NCBI GenBank assembly: GCA_020832345.1
Contig: JAFIEY010000225.1
Location: 1-54,944, forward strand
Direction of reading: 5' to 3'
Length of the DNA: 54,944 nucleotides
From: Cryomorphaceae bacterium
GTDB lineage: Bacteria; Bacteroidota; Bacteroidia; Flavobacteriales; Schleiferiaceae
Position numbers and translations under genes: made by a program. Below, piece by piece: positions 35,539-45,118 of the stretch; position 1 is the stretch's first letter, and every line of letters starts with the position of its first letter. The notes below the pieces were generated by a model. That model made no database searches, had not been told where the DNA came from, and saw nothing but the letters and a program-made list of their open reading frames with translations.

Positions 35539-37659
35539 ATGAAAAAAGCCCTTCCTTTTATATTTTCCATAACCGCAATTTTTAGTGCCTGCGAATCCAT
35601 GAAAAAAAAAGAACGCATCAACCAACCAAAAGCCGAGAAAATTCCCAAAGTTTTAGAAGCCCACAATGACCAGAGAATCGACCACTATTACTGGCTAAAT
35701 AATAGAGAAAACCCTAAAGTAATCGATTATCTCAACCGCGAAAACGAATATCGCGAAAAAATCATGAAAGGCACCGAAGGTTTGCAAGAAGAGATCTTCG
35801 CAGAAATAAAGGGGCGCATTAAAGAAGATGACCAGTCCGTTCCATATATATTGGACGGATTTGAATATTATACCCGATTTGAAACCGGAAAAGAATACCC
35901 CATATATTGCCGAAAACAAAACCGCCCGGACGCCCCGGAGGAAATCCTTTTCGATGTGAACCAAATGGCCGAAGGTTATGATTACTACCAAATGGGTGGC
36001 ATGACCATTAGTCCGGACAACATGAAGGTTGCCTTCGCCGTAGATACTGTAAGTAGAAGGATTTATAACATATATATAAAGGACTTAAAAACCGGAGAAA
36101 TTCTACCTGATGTCATGCACAGCACTTCGGGTAACGTGACCTGGGCCGCCGACAATAAAACCCTTTTTTACGGAGTTCGAGATCCGCAAACATTGCGATC
36201 CAGTAAAATTTTTCGCCATGAACTCGGCGCGGAAAAAGATGTGCTTGTTTACGAAGAAAAAGACGAAACTTTCGTTTGTTCTGTAGGGAAAACCCGCGAC
36301 AAAAAACACCTGCTAATCCACTCGTCATCTACCGTTTCCGATGAGTATCGCTATTTGTCGGCAGAAACACCTGAAGGACAATTTAATATTTTCCAACCAC
36401 GAAAAAGAGATTTAGAGTATGGTTTAAACGGATTTAATGGCAAGTGGTATATCTTGACTAATGCAAATGGAGCGAAAAACTTTAAGCTTATGGTTTGCGA
36501 TGAAGGGAAAACGGAAATGTCCAATTGGAAAGATTTAATCGCGCACCGGGAAGATGTGTTCTTGGAAGATTTTGAAATTTTCGAAAACTTCATCGCGATT
36601 GAGGAAAAGTATAACGGACTGACCAGAATTGACATTCGCAAATGGACCGACTTCGAGACTACCGCCTACCTAAAAATGGACGATCCTGTCTATGGATTGG
36701 GCATTGGCAACAATCCGGAATACCGCAGCCATACCCTGCGATTTGGTTATAGCTCGCTCAATCAACCGAGTTCAGTTCGGGAGTTCAACACACAAACTGG
36801 AGAAACCGAGATATTAAAAGAAACAGAAGTTGTCGGTGGTTTTGACAAGCGCATGTATGTTTCCGAGCGATTATGGGCAACGGCCAAGGACGGCACAAAA
36901 ATACCAATCAGTTTGGTTCGCCACAAAAACACACCACTAGATGGCAGTGCACCGGCAGTGCTATACGGTTACGGTTCTTATGGCTACTCCCTTGACGCCA
37001 ACTTTAGCATTGCCCGCATAAGTCTGCTCGACCGCGGTTTTGTTTATGCCATTGCGCACATTCGCGGCGGCAGTGAAATGGGACGTCATTGGTACGAGGA
37101 CGGAAAGATGTTTAACAAAATGAACACCTTCAACGATTTTATAGCCTGTGGAGAACATTTGGTGCAAAAGAAATACACGCAAAAAGATAGAATGTTTGCT
37201 TGGGGAGGTAGCGCCGGCGGCCTGTTGGTAGGTGCGGTTGCCAACATGCGTCCTGAATTATTTCGCGGAATTATTGCAGAGGTGCCTTTTGTGGATGTAG
37301 TCACGACCATGTTGGATGAAACCATTCCTCTGACCACCGGAGAATACGACGAATGGGGAAATCCAAATGAAAAGAAATCGTATTACTACATGAAAAGTTA
37401 CTCACCTTACGACAACATCACGGCGCAAGATTATCCGGCGATGTTAATCACCACAGGTTTGCACGATTCGCAAGTTCAGTATTGGGAGCCGGCCAAATGG
37501 ATTGCCAAGCTCAGGGAAATGCGAACCAACGGTGAACCCTTGCTCATGCATTGTGAAATGACCACAGGTCATGGAGGTGCATCGGGAAGATTTGCAGCGT
37601 TAAAAGAAGTGGCAATGAAATACGCATTTATTTTGGATTTGGCCAATACAATAAATTAA
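35539..37659 (+). CDS. ptrB: S9A prolyl oligopeptidase/oligopeptidase B-like lipoprotein
   Basis: A 706-aa serine peptidase cutting short peptides, in this case attached to the envelope: the signal peptide ends in a lipobox FSAC (Cys 18). The N-terminal part (about 80-420) is the seven-bladed propeller that gates access; the C-terminal alpha/beta hydrolase carries Ser558 (GGSAGG), Asp643 (TTGLHDSQV) and His678 (GHGGASGRF). The catalytic domain resembles oligopeptidase B (cutting after basic residues) more than prolyl oligopeptidase, hence the symbol, offered with reserve. ATG 35539 is chosen because it starts the signal peptide; the frame opens at 35485. Confidence 0.87.
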   Translation: MKKALPFIFSITAIFSACESMKKKERINQPKAEKIPKVLEAHNDQRIDHYYWLNNRENPKVIDYLNRENEYREKIMKGTEGLQEEIFAEIKGRIKEDDQSVPYILDGFEYYTRFETGKEYPIYCRKQNRPDAPEEILFDVNQMAEGYDYYQMGGMTISPDNMKVAFAVDTVSRRIYNIYIKDLKTGEILPDVMHSTSGNVTWAADNKTLFYGVRDPQTLRSSKIFRHELGAEKDVLVYEEKDETFVCSVGKTRDKKHLLIHSSSTVSDEYRYLSAETPEGQFNIFQPRKRDLEYGLNGFNGKWYILTNANGAKNFKLMVCDEGKTEMSNWKDLIAHREDVFLEDFEIFENFIAIEEKYNGLTRIDIRKWTDFETTAYLKMDDPVYGLGIGNNPEYRSHTLRFGYSSLNQPSSVREFNTQTGETEILKETEVVGGFDKRMYVSERLWATAKDGTKIPISLVRHKNTPLDGSAPAVLYGYGSYGYSLDANFSIARISLLDRGFVYAIAHIRGGSEMGRHWYEDGKMFNKMNTFNDFIACGEHLVQKKYTQKDRMFAWGGSAGGLLVGAVANMRPELFRGIIAEVPFVDVVTTMLDETIPLTTGEYDEWGNPNEKKSYYYMKSYSPYDNITAQDYPAMLITTGLHDSQVQYWEPAKWIAKLREMRTNGEPLLMHCEMTTGHGGASGRFAALKEVAMKYAFILDLANTIN

Positions 37660-37800
37660 AGCAATTCTCGTTTTTTAGGTATTGTGTATAATTAGGTAAT
37701 TTCTGAAACAAGTACAAATGAAACTTTTTTTTAATTTTTTCATTAGTTATGTTTTTTGTATGCAATTATTTTCTATTTTTACCACGAAAAACTAAAGCCT

Positions 37801-38304
37801 ATGCAATCTGAACAATTCCAAAACGAACCATTGGCAAAAATCTTTGCCTTTGTGAGCAAGCAATACGTCGGTGTTGCTTCCAAAAAACTTGTAAAACTCG
37901 ACATCAAACGGTATTTCTATGCCTTACTCATTATTGAGGATGAGCAACCGGAGATTACCCAACAAATGCTTGCCGATATTATGAAAATCGACAAAGTAAG
38001 TGTTTTTAGAATGGTCGATTATTTTTGCAAACACGAAATTCTCGAACGTAAAGTCAATATTGAAGACCGCCGTTCACAGTATTTATACCTGACCGAAAAG
38101 GGACAAAAGCTGACGCCGGCCATTAGAAAAATTTACAAAGAGGTTAACTCCAAAGCTTTTGAAGGCGTTTCCAAAGAGGAAAAAGCTGTATTTTTCGATG
38201 TTCTATCCAGAGTTTACAGCAACCTTGCAGATGCACCAAAAGTTGATGCGCCGCTGGATATAAAAGAAATGGGGTCTGCATCACCAAGAGAAATTCTTAT
38301 TTAA
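37801..38304 (+). CDS. MarR family transcriptional regulator
   Basis: A 167-aa winged-helix regulator. After an N-terminal helix, the DNA-binding domain spans about 30-110, with the recognition helix region QQMLADIMKIDKVSVFRMVDY followed by the wing (KVNIEDRRSQYLYLTEKG), whose DRR is typical of the family; the C-terminal helices would form the dimer. It precedes the efflux operon on the same strand and is separated from it by repeat copy H, a hairpin terminator and a promoter, so it is a plausible repressor of the pump acting in trans on the promoter at 38503. ATG 37801 is chosen over the open-frame start at 37756. Confidence 0.85.
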   Translation: MQSEQFQNEPLAKIFAFVSKQYVGVASKKLVKLDIKRYFYALLIIEDEQPEITQQMLADIMKIDKVSVFRMVDYFCKHEILERKVNIEDRRSQYLYLTEKGQKLTPAIRKIYKEVNSKAFEGVSKEEKAVFFDVLSRVYSNLADAPKVDAPLDIKEMGSASPREILI

Positions 38305-38309
38305 ATTTT

Positions 38310-38393
38310 GAGCCTGCTCTAAAAAGTCCCTTTCTGCCAAAATCTTCCTTGGCGGTAGATTTTGATTGGAATCATCCTTTTTAGATTGGAATC
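38310..38393 (+). repeat. MITE-like element, copy H (84-bp form)
   Basis: Medium form 5 bp after the marR-type stop, flanked by a perfect 6-bp duplication AATTTT (38304-38309 and 38394-38399). The right terminus is slightly diverged (TTTTTAGATTGGAATC). Same internal deletion as copies F and J. The left duplication overlaps the last base of the stop codon. Confidence 0.86.
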
Positions 38394-38438
38394 AATTTTT
38401 CTAATTATAATTCTCCCCCCTTATAGTTGTGAAAACCA

Positions 38439-38471
38439 AAAAAACGCCGGCGAAAATTCGCCGGCGTTTTT
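38439..38471 (+). terminator. Terminator between marR and the efflux operon
   Basis: G+C-rich palindrome ACGCCGGCG/CGCCGGCGT with A and T runs on its two sides, so it works in either direction. It separates the regulator transcript from the pump transcript. Confidence 0.85.
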
Positions 38472-38502
38472 ATATTCAATAATTTCCCGTTTATTTGAAC
38501 AA

Positions 38503-38530
38503 TTGGTGGACTTATCCTTTATTACTTTCG
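38503..38530 (+). promoter_or_regulatory. Promoter of the RND efflux operon
   Basis: TTG at 38503-38505, 17 bp, then TACTTTCG at 38523-38530: near-consensus Bacteroidota promoter, 43 bp before the GTG start of the adaptor gene. A MarR operator would be expected nearby, but I see no obvious inverted repeat overlapping it. Confidence 0.58.
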
Positions 38531-38572
38531 CAGCCTATAAATAATTCTCCCACCACCTACAGAAAAACAAGC

Positions 38573-39595
38573 GTGAAAACGACCAACGTACTAATTCTTT
38601 TTGCACTTATCCTTTTGAGTGCTTGTTCATCAAACCACGGAAATGGTGCAGAATCCGAACCACTGACCATTGATTATCTTCCATTAAAAGAACGCATTTT
38701 TAATTCTGATTTGCGGCTCAATGGCAGTCTTCTACCCAATGAAGAAACAACCATGCGCAGCGAAGTTAATGGTCGGGTTTGGAAAATTGATTTTGAAGAA
38801 GGTAACTTTATTAAAAAAGGACAACGACTGGTACAACTCGACGTACGGGACTTATTGGCAGAAAAAGAAAAAACCGAAGTTTTGTTCAATCAGGCAAAAA
38901 CCGATCGCGAACGAAGAACCCCACTTCTAAAGTCCAAAGCCATTTCCCAAGAAGAATTTGATCAATTTCAAAACCGGGAATTGGAATTAAAAGCCACCCT
39001 AAATCAACTTGAAGCAAGAATAGACCAATATAAAATCACTGCCCCATTTGACGGAATTGTTGGTTTGCGAAACGTCTCTGTTGGCAGTATGGTAAGTCCG
39101 GGAGAAATGATTGGCACTTTGGTTATGACCCATCCACTCAAAGTGGAATTTGCCGTACCCGAACAATATGCGCAACTGGTTTCTGTTGGCGACACTATTT
39201 ATTTTTCTTTGCGAAATAGCGAAGACACCTTGTCTGCCCGGGTTTTTGCCACCGATGGAAGAATTTCTCCCACCACCCGATCATTACGCGTGCGGGCCAT
39301 TTACGAAAATCCAGATCACAAACTAATTCCCGGCGCTTATGTCAGGGTAATATATCCGCTCGAAGTAAAAAAGGACGCCATTTTAATTCCCACAGATGCT
39401 GTTGTTTCCCAATCTGATGGAGAATGGGTAATGCGAATTATCAATGGAAAGGCCCAACCCACTAAAGTGCAAACCGGAGAGCGAACGGCAGATGAAGTGT
39501 TGATAAGACGCGGATTATCAGCCAATGACACCATCGCACTAACCGGACTTTTATACCTTCGTGAAGGCATGCCCGTGACATTAGAACAAAAATAA
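38573..39595 (+). CDS. RND efflux periplasmic adaptor (membrane fusion) lipoprotein
   Basis: A 340-aa adaptor linking the inner-membrane pump to the outer-membrane channel. The signal peptide ends in the lipobox LLSAC (Cys about 19). The typical MFP order follows: beta-barrel and lipoyl half (MRSEVNGRVWKIDFEEGNFI), coiled-coil hairpin (about 90-145), second lipoyl half (ITAPFDGIVGLRNVSVGSMV), and the membrane-proximal barrel. Start GTG 38573 is preferred because it opens the signal peptide; the frame runs back to 38495, but the -7 box lies in that stretch. It is 14 bp before the pump gene. Confidence 0.9.
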   Translation: MKTTNVLILFALILLSACSSNHGNGAESEPLTIDYLPLKERIFNSDLRLNGSLLPNEETTMRSEVNGRVWKIDFEEGNFIKKGQRLVQLDVRDLLAEKEKTEVLFNQAKTDRERRTPLLKSKAISQEEFDQFQNRELELKATLNQLEARIDQYKITAPFDGIVGLRNVSVGSMVSPGEMIGTLVMTHPLKVEFAVPEQYAQLVSVGDTIYFSLRNSEDTLSARVFATDGRISPTTRSLRVRAIYENPDHKLIPGAYVRVIYPLEVKKDAILIPTDAVVSQSDGEWVMRIINGKAQPTKVQTGERTADEVLIRRGLSANDTIALTGLLYLREGMPVTLEQK

Positions 39596-39609
39596 CCGCA
39601 AGGCATCGC

Positions 39610-42600
39610 ATGAATCTTTCATCACTTTCCATAGAGCGACCTGTATTGACTACCGTTTTTTCGATAGTCATTGCGCTATTTGGCATTATCGGCTTCACCT
39701 ATCTCGGCGTTCGCGAATTTCCAAACGTGGATCCGCCCATCGTTACGGTAACAACCAATTACCCCGGTGCAAATGCCTCCATTGTGGAAACACAAATTAC
39801 CGATGTAGTAGAAGAAAACATCAGCGGGATTGCCGGTATTCGCACCATTAGCTCAACCAGCAGCGACGGACGTTCGACGGTTAGGATTGAGTTTGAACTG
39901 GGCGTGGACATGGAAGCCGCAGCCAATGATGTCCGGGATAAAGTTGGCCGAGCGGTACGATTACTTCCACCCGATAGCGATCCTCCAATCGTGGTTAAAT
40001 CAGACGCAGACTCCGATGTGATCATTTCCATTACGGTGCAAAGTAAAAAACGCAGTCTTTTAGAGTTGTCCGAATTTGGCAACAATGTTTTTAAAGAGCG
40101 ACTACAGACCATTCAAGGGGTTAGTGAAATACGTATTTGGGGTGAAAAGAAATACGCCATGAAACTCCTCATGGATCCAATGCGTCTCAATGCGTATGGC
40201 ATCACCCCGATGGAGGTGCAAAATGCGCTCAACAGGGAAAACGTGGAATTACCCAGTGGTCGAATTGAAGGAAATCGAACCGAACTTACCATCCGAACCT
40301 TCGGAAGATTAAGTACAGAGGAAGAATTTGATAACCTTATCATTAAAGAAGAAGATGGCCAACTGATTAGATTTAAAGATATTGGTCAGGCACGATTATT
40401 ACCCGAAAACGAAAGATCACTGCTTCGTGGCAACGATGGAATCCCCATGATTGGCGTTGCCATAACACCACAACCCGGGGTTAATTACTTAGAGATTGTC
40501 GATGAAGTATATGCGCGCTTGGAACAAATAAAACGAGAAATTCCCGAGGATTTAAAACTGGGGGTTGCACTTGACAGCACCATTCCAATTCGCCAGGCAA
40601 TCAGTGAAGTAAAAAGCACCATCCTCATTTCCTTTGGTTTGGTGGTACTCATTATATTCTTGTTTTTGCGGAACTGGCGAACCACCCTTATTCCCATTGT
40701 AGCCATACCGGTCTCGCTTATTGGCGCCTTTTTCGTACTCTATATCAGCGGGTATTCTATAAACATCCTCACTTTGTTGGGCATTGTTTTGGCCACAGGA
40801 TTGGTTGTGGACGATGCCATTGTAATGATGGAAAACATTTACACGAAAATCGAACGGGGAGAAAAACCCAAAGCTGCCGGCCACGAAGGGTCCCGGGAAA
40901 TATATTTTGCCATTATTTCAACCACCATTACACTTATTTGTGTGTTTATGCCCATTATTTTCCTTCAGGGATTGACGGGCAGACTATTTCGAGAATTTGG
41001 CGTTGTGGTCAGTGGAGCCGTAATTATTTCAACCTTTGTTTCGCTTTCACTTACCCCCATGCTCAGCACAAAATTACTTCGCAAAAAAGCGAACAAGGGT
41101 GCCTTCTTCTACCGTACTGAAAAGTTTTTCAATAGACTGAATAGCTTTTATGCCAAAACCCTTGAAGCCTTTTTGGAAAAGAGGTATCTCGGCATTTTGG
41201 CCATGATTGTCATTGCGGCCATGGTGTATTTTATCGGAACAAATTTACCATCCGAGCTGGCACCACTTGAAGATAAAAGCAGTTTACGAATAATTTCAAC
41301 CGCACCGGAGGGTACATCTTACGAGCGAATGAACGACTATATGTCTGAACTGATTGCGCTCACCGACACCATTCCCGAAAAAGAAACCCTACTTTCCGTT
41401 ACATCTCCCGGCTTCGGCGCTTCCATTAGTGTAAACTCAGGTTTTCTGCGAATTAGATTAAAAAACCCCAAAGAAAGGGAAAAGTCACAACAACAAATAG
41501 CCGCTGAACTATCCGCCAAACTTCCCCTTTACGGATTTGCCCGTTCCTTTGTGGTTCAGGAGCAAACGATAGGTGGAAACCGGCTAACCTCACTTCCTGT
41601 GCAATACGTTATTCAGGCACCAAATTTTGAGCGATTGAAAGAAAAGCTTCCCGAATTTATGGATCGAGTTAACGAAAGTCCCGTATTTTCCGTTGCCGAT
41701 TTAGATTTAAAATTTAACAAGCCGGAAATCCATGTGACCATTGACAGAAAAAATGCCAATGAATTGGGCGTTTCTGTTGCCGATATTGCTGAAACACTCC
41801 AGTTGTATTTTTCGGGTATGCGTTACGGGTATTTCATTCGCGACGGAAAACAGTACGAAGTCATTGGTCAAGCCAATCGGGAATCGAGAAATGAAACCCG
41901 GGATTTATTCAATCTCACCGTACCAAACAAAAATGGAGAAATCGTTTCGATGGAGAATCTCATTTCCACAGAAAATCGAATCAGTCCCCCTATTTTATAT
42001 CGTTTTAACCGCTACGTTTCGGCAAAAGTTTCGGCGAATACTGCCGATGGCTACAGCATGGGCGACGGCATAGATGAAATGCGGCGAATTGCAGATGATA
42101 TTTTCGACGAGGCATTTAGTGGTGCTTTAGATGGCCCATCAAAGGAATTTGAAGAAAGTTCAAACAGTTTAATATTCGCATTCCTATTGGCTTTGGCGCT
42201 CATTTATCTCACCCTGGCCGCGCAATTTGAAAGTTTCCGAGATCCACTGACCATAATGCTTACCGTACCTCTAGCCATTGCCGGTGCACTTTTAGCCCTC
42301 TGGATGTTTGGACACACCTTTAATATTTTTAGTCAAATAGGAATTATCGTCCTCATCGGAATTGTCACCAAAAACGGAATTTTAATTGTAGAGTTTGCCA
42401 ACCAACGAAAAAAAGCAGGCTTATCCACATTTGATGCGGCAAAAGATGCAGCAAAAGAACGCTTTCGCCCCATCCTAATGACGAGCATGGCCACCGTTTT
42501 AGGTGTTCTCCCAATAGCCATTGCCCTCGGCGGCGCTTCAACTAGTCGAATCCCCATGGGTGTTGCGATTATTGGCGGCTTGGTCTTTTCCCTTGGATTA

Positions 42601-42672
42601 ACATTATACGTAATACCGGCACTTTATACCTACATAACACCCAATATTAAAAACACCGCCGAAGATGAATAA
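39610..42672 (+). CDS. RND efflux pump, HAE1-type inner-membrane transporter
   Basis: A 1020-aa proton-driven exporter of hydrophobic compounds, the AcrB-like core of the tripartite pump. It has an N-terminal helix, a large periplasmic loop, helices 2-6 with the proton-relay Asp pair D401-D402 (VVDDAIVMMENI), a second periplasmic loop and C-terminal helices with GIVTKNGILIVEFAN. The DD pair marks the hydrophobe/amphiphile branch rather than the heavy-metal branch. Length is close to the usual 1030-1050. The stop overlaps the TolC gene by 8 bp. Confidence 0.92.
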   Translation: MNLSSLSIERPVLTTVFSIVIALFGIIGFTYLGVREFPNVDPPIVTVTTNYPGANASIVETQITDVVEENISGIAGIRTISSTSSDGRSTVRIEFELGVDMEAAANDVRDKVGRAVRLLPPDSDPPIVVKSDADSDVIISITVQSKKRSLLELSEFGNNVFKERLQTIQGVSEIRIWGEKKYAMKLLMDPMRLNAYGITPMEVQNALNRENVELPSGRIEGNRTELTIRTFGRLSTEEEFDNLIIKEEDGQLIRFKDIGQARLLPENERSLLRGNDGIPMIGVAITPQPGVNYLEIVDEVYARLEQIKREIPEDLKLGVALDSTIPIRQAISEVKSTILISFGLVVLIIFLFLRNWRTTLIPIVAIPVSLIGAFFVLYISGYSINILTLLGIVLATGLVVDDAIVMMENIYTKIERGEKPKAAGHEGSREIYFAIISTTITLICVFMPIIFLQGLTGRLFREFGVVVSGAVIISTFVSLSLTPMLSTKLLRKKANKGAFFYRTEKFFNRLNSFYAKTLEAFLEKRYLGILAMIVIAAMVYFIGTNLPSELAPLEDKSSLRIISTAPEGTSYERMNDYMSELIALTDTIPEKETLLSVTSPGFGASISVNSGFLRIRLKNPKEREKSQQQIAAELSAKLPLYGFARSFVVQEQTIGGNRLTSLPVQYVIQAPNFERLKEKLPEFMDRVNESPVFSVADLDLKFNKPEIHVTIDRKNANELGVSVADIAETLQLYFSGMRYGYFIRDGKQYEVIGQANRESRNETRDLFNLTVPNKNGEIVSMENLISTENRISPPILYRFNRYVSAKVSANTADGYSMGDGIDEMRRIADDIFDEAFSGALDGPSKEFEESSNSLIFAFLLALALIYLTLAAQFESFRDPLTIMLTVPLAIAGALLALWMFGHTFNIFSQIGIIVLIGIVTKNGILIVEFANQRKKAGLSTFDAAKDAAKERFRPILMTSMATVLGVLPIAIALGGASTSRIPMGVAIIGGLVFSLGLTLYVIPALYTYITPNIKNTAEDE

Positions 42673-43990
42673 TTGCCGAAAATTTACCCTGTTGTCCACG
42701 GTAATTTTCTGGTTACCGCTAAAGGCTCAAAACGTAGAAAATTTGTCGTTGAAAGATGCGGCATTGATGGCCATAGAAAAAAACCTCGAAATTCGACTTG
42801 CGAGAATAGATAGTGAAATGGCCGAGCTCGCCAACCATCTTGGAGAAGCCGGATTTTTACCGGAATTCAATATCTCCATGAATGCAAATGAATCCAATCA
42901 AGACATCAACCTGACCTTTTTTTCCGGAGAAACCATTGAACGTGATGGAGCAAAAAGCTCGGGAATTTCGGGTGTTGCACGAGCAGACTGGACGCTATTT
43001 GACGGAATGAAAATGTTTGCCACCCGCGACCGCTTGCGCGCATTGGAAGAAATCAGCAAGCAACAGCTCAAATGGAAAATTGAGGAAATCGTTTCGGAGG
43101 TGACCGCCGCTTATGCAGAAATCCTAATCGCAGAAAAATTATTAGAATTTCACAAGGGAAATTTGCGATATTCCCAAAGGTTGTATGAGATTGCCAAAGA
43201 CAAGGAGGGTCAGGGAATTGGAAACCGGGGAGAAGTGCTTCGGTTGGCCGCGGACTATTATGCAGATAGCAGCATGACCATCCGCCAGGAAAGCGATGTT
43301 TCTGCACAGAAGCACCGATTTTGTCACCTCATAGGAATAGCACCAACGGATGGATTTGAGCTTGCGCCCCTTCCCGCAAAAATATTTGATTTTAATTTGG
43401 GTACCGTGCTTGAAAAATTAGAAAACCAGAATCCGGAGTTGATCATCAATAGTTATCAAAAGACAGCCGCGGAAAAACAGGTTCGCGAAGAGCAATCCGT
43501 CTTTTTGCCTACACTGGGTAGTTTTGGCGAATATCAAAACATTCGTCAAGTAAATGAAGTAGGTGTATTGGAACGAAATTTAAACCAAGGTTTCAATTAT
43601 GGTTTGCGTTTGCAGTGGAATTTATTTAATGGCAACCGCGACCGCAGATATGTCCAGCAAGCCAGGTTGATGACCGATCGATTGGAAATAGAGCGGGAAG
43701 ACCTTAGCAGGAAAATCCGTGCTGAGGCCATCGCTTTGTGGAAAGAATACGTAGCAGCTGGTCGGATTATAGAAATAGAACGCCGGAGCAATGCCTTAGC
43801 AGAAGAGAACCTTGAAATTTCATTGCAGCGATTTGAGCGCGGTATTTCAGAGGATATCGAAGTTAGAGAGGCGCGTCGAAATCTAACGGAAGCCCAACTT
43901 CGTTTATTACAAGCTGAGTCGGAGCGCTATGCAACTTCGGCGGAGCTACTAAAGCTCAGTGGGGAGGGACGAATTGTTTTTGAGGATTAG
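42665..43990 (+). CDS. TolC family outer-membrane efflux channel
   Basis: A 441-aa outer-membrane protein completing the tripartite pump. It has a signal peptide (about 1-20, ending LKAQN) and two outer-membrane efflux repeats rich in long amphipathic helices (about 40-230 and 240-430), with the usual internal similarity: LKDAALMAIEKNLEIRLARID at the start, and a second-half helix that includes RSNALAEENLEISLQRFERG. It overlaps the pump gene by 8 bp and is the third and last gene of the operon. No terminator is obvious after it; the 280-bp gap to the tRNA holds repeat copy I and the tRNA terminator. Confidence 0.88.
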   Translation: MNNCRKFTLLSTVIFWLPLKAQNVENLSLKDAALMAIEKNLEIRLARIDSEMAELANHLGEAGFLPEFNISMNANESNQDINLTFFSGETIERDGAKSSGISGVARADWTLFDGMKMFATRDRLRALEEISKQQLKWKIEEIVSEVTAAYAEILIAEKLLEFHKGNLRYSQRLYEIAKDKEGQGIGNRGEVLRLAADYYADSSMTIRQESDVSAQKHRFCHLIGIAPTDGFELAPLPAKIFDFNLGTVLEKLENQNPELIINSYQKTAAEKQVREEQSVFLPTLGSFGEYQNIRQVNEVGVLERNLNQGFNYGLRLQWNLFNGNRDRRYVQQARLMTDRLEIEREDLSRKIRAEAIALWKEYVAAGRIIEIERRSNALAEENLEISLQRFERGISEDIEVREARRNLTEAQLRLLQAESERYATSAELLKLSGEGRIVFED

Positions 43991-44149
43991 ATGAGTTTGT
44001 GAAAACCCATTCTTAACCGGTAATAAGCAGGTGGTTGTGAATTAAAATGCATTTCAATTTAAAGGGAATCCAAAGCACATTTTTCAAAACCATACAATTG
44101 AATTTGCTTAAAGGCGAAACAATTACTTATTATTACAGACTTAAATATT

Positions 44150-44204
44150 GAGTCTGCTCTAAAAAGTTCCTTTCTGCCAAAATCTTCCATTTTGGAGTGG
44201 ACTC
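44150..44204 (+). repeat. MITE-like element, copy I (55-bp form)
   Basis: Minimal form: left terminus and CCTTTCTGCCAAAATCTTCC joined directly to the right terminus GGAGTGGACTC. Flanks AATATT and AATAAT match at 5 of 6. Directly after the right flank comes another terminus-like stretch, GAGTCCACATAAAAAAA (44211-44227), running into the tRNA terminator. Confidence 0.8.
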
Positions 44205-44220
44205 AATAATGAGTCCACAT

Positions 44221-44259
44221 AAAAAAAGGGAGCTATCATCGATTTTGATGATAGCCCCC
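44221..44259 (-). terminator. Terminator of the tRNA-Val transcript
   Basis: Minus-strand stem GGGGGCTATCATC with GATGATAGCTCCC (one G-U pair), 6-nt loop, then seven T. It starts 12 bp after the tRNA 3' end. Confidence 0.85.
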
Positions 44260-44271
44260 AGATTATAAGTG

Positions 44272-44346
44272 TGGGAGATACTGGGTTCGAACCAGTGACC
44301 CCCTGCTTGTAAGGCAGGTGCTCTGAACCAGCTGAGCTAATCTCCC
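44272..44346 (-). tRNA. tRNA-Val (anticodon TAC)
   Basis: A 75-nt cloverleaf on the minus strand. Acceptor GGGAGAT pairs with ATCTCCC; D arm GCTC/GAGC; anticodon arm CCTGC-CTTACAA-GCAGG with anticodon TAC; 5-nt variable loop; T arm ACTGG-TTCGAAC-CCAGT; discriminator A. CCA is not encoded. The TAC anticodon reads GUA and other GUN valine codons after modification. It has its own promoter and terminator. Confidence 0.95.
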
Positions 44347-44356
44347 AAAGCGGTGG

Positions 44357-44386
44357 CAAATATACTGCGATTGGAATTTTCTGCAA
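44357..44386 (-). promoter_or_regulatory. Promoter of tRNA-Val
   Basis: Minus strand TTG (44384-44386), 19 bp, TATATTTG (44357-44364), ending 10 bp before the tRNA 5' end. One of the best consensus matches in the window. Confidence 0.65.
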
Positions 44387-44439
44387 GTATTTTTCTAAAA
44401 AATAGGTGATTATTAATTTTAAAAATACTATCCTATAAT

Positions 44440-44856
44440 TTAAAATATTAATTGTAACTCCTTGCAAATTTTCTCACATTCTTCAATTATATTTGGCGTA
44501 AAAACTCCAGTTTGATGAGAATCTATGTCCAATTGAGCGACCAGTTTACCTGAAGAATCATATACCGGTATTACCAATTCTGATTTGGTTTGCAAACTAC
44601 ACGCAATGTAATTGTCCTCCTCGTGAACATTTTCAGCATGAAAAGTTTTCCCGCTAATCGCAACTTGACCACAAATTCCTTTACCAAAAGGGATTACTTT
44701 GTGATCAGTTGCTTCTCCCACAAATGGACCGAGATGCAATGTTTTATCTTTAGGATTCATCAAGTAGAAACCAACCCAATCAAATCCGGGGTAATTTGAT
44801 GATAAATTTTGGACAACTTGATTTAATTTTGACTCAACAGCGTTAGATATTTCCAT
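44440..44856 (-). CDS. GAF-domain protein, free methionine-R-sulfoxide reductase-like
   Basis: A 138-aa single GAF domain matching the fRMsr family, which reduces free methionine-(R)-sulfoxide. Family motifs are present: DWVGFYL (26-32), LGPFVGE (42-48), PFGKGICGQ (56-64), NYIACSL (82-88), SELVIPV and LVAQLDIDS. Of the three Cys used by characterised enzymes, two remain (C62 and C86), but the first is His52, so disulphide-based turnover may work differently or the protein may only bind a ligand. It is on the minus strand just upstream of the tRNA; transcription from here could read into the tRNA. Confidence 0.78.
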   Translation of the reverse strand: MEISNAVESKLNQVVQNLSSNYPGFDWVGFYLMNPKDKTLHLGPFVGEATDHKVIPFGKGICGQVAISGKTFHAENVHEEDNYIACSLQTKSELVIPVYDSSGKLVAQLDIDSHQTGVFTPNIIEECEKICKELQLIF

Positions 44857-45052
44857 ATATTTTTATCGTTAATTGTAAAACAACAAATATAAATTGATTT
44901 TGTGAATTTCCTTCAACACCCAAAACACTCTTTTTACTGCAATTAAACCATCGCTGAATAAATATTTTGTGCAAAAACTAACAAAAACCACTCTTTAATT
45001 CGTTCTACTAATATCGGTTCTTAATGTTTTCAGTAGATTTGTGTTTCTATTG

Positions 45053-45060
45053 TACATTTG
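45053..45060 (+). promoter_or_regulatory. -7 box TACATTTG for the type B T9SS cargo gene
   Basis: Exact TAnnTTTG, 58 bp before ATG 45119. It lies within the frame extension from 45041, so translation must start at the later ATG. Confidence 0.5.
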
Positions 45061-45118
45061 CCGCCAAACTGGTGAAACTTTTTTAAGTGAACACAACAAA
45101 TTTTCAAAAAATCGCAAA

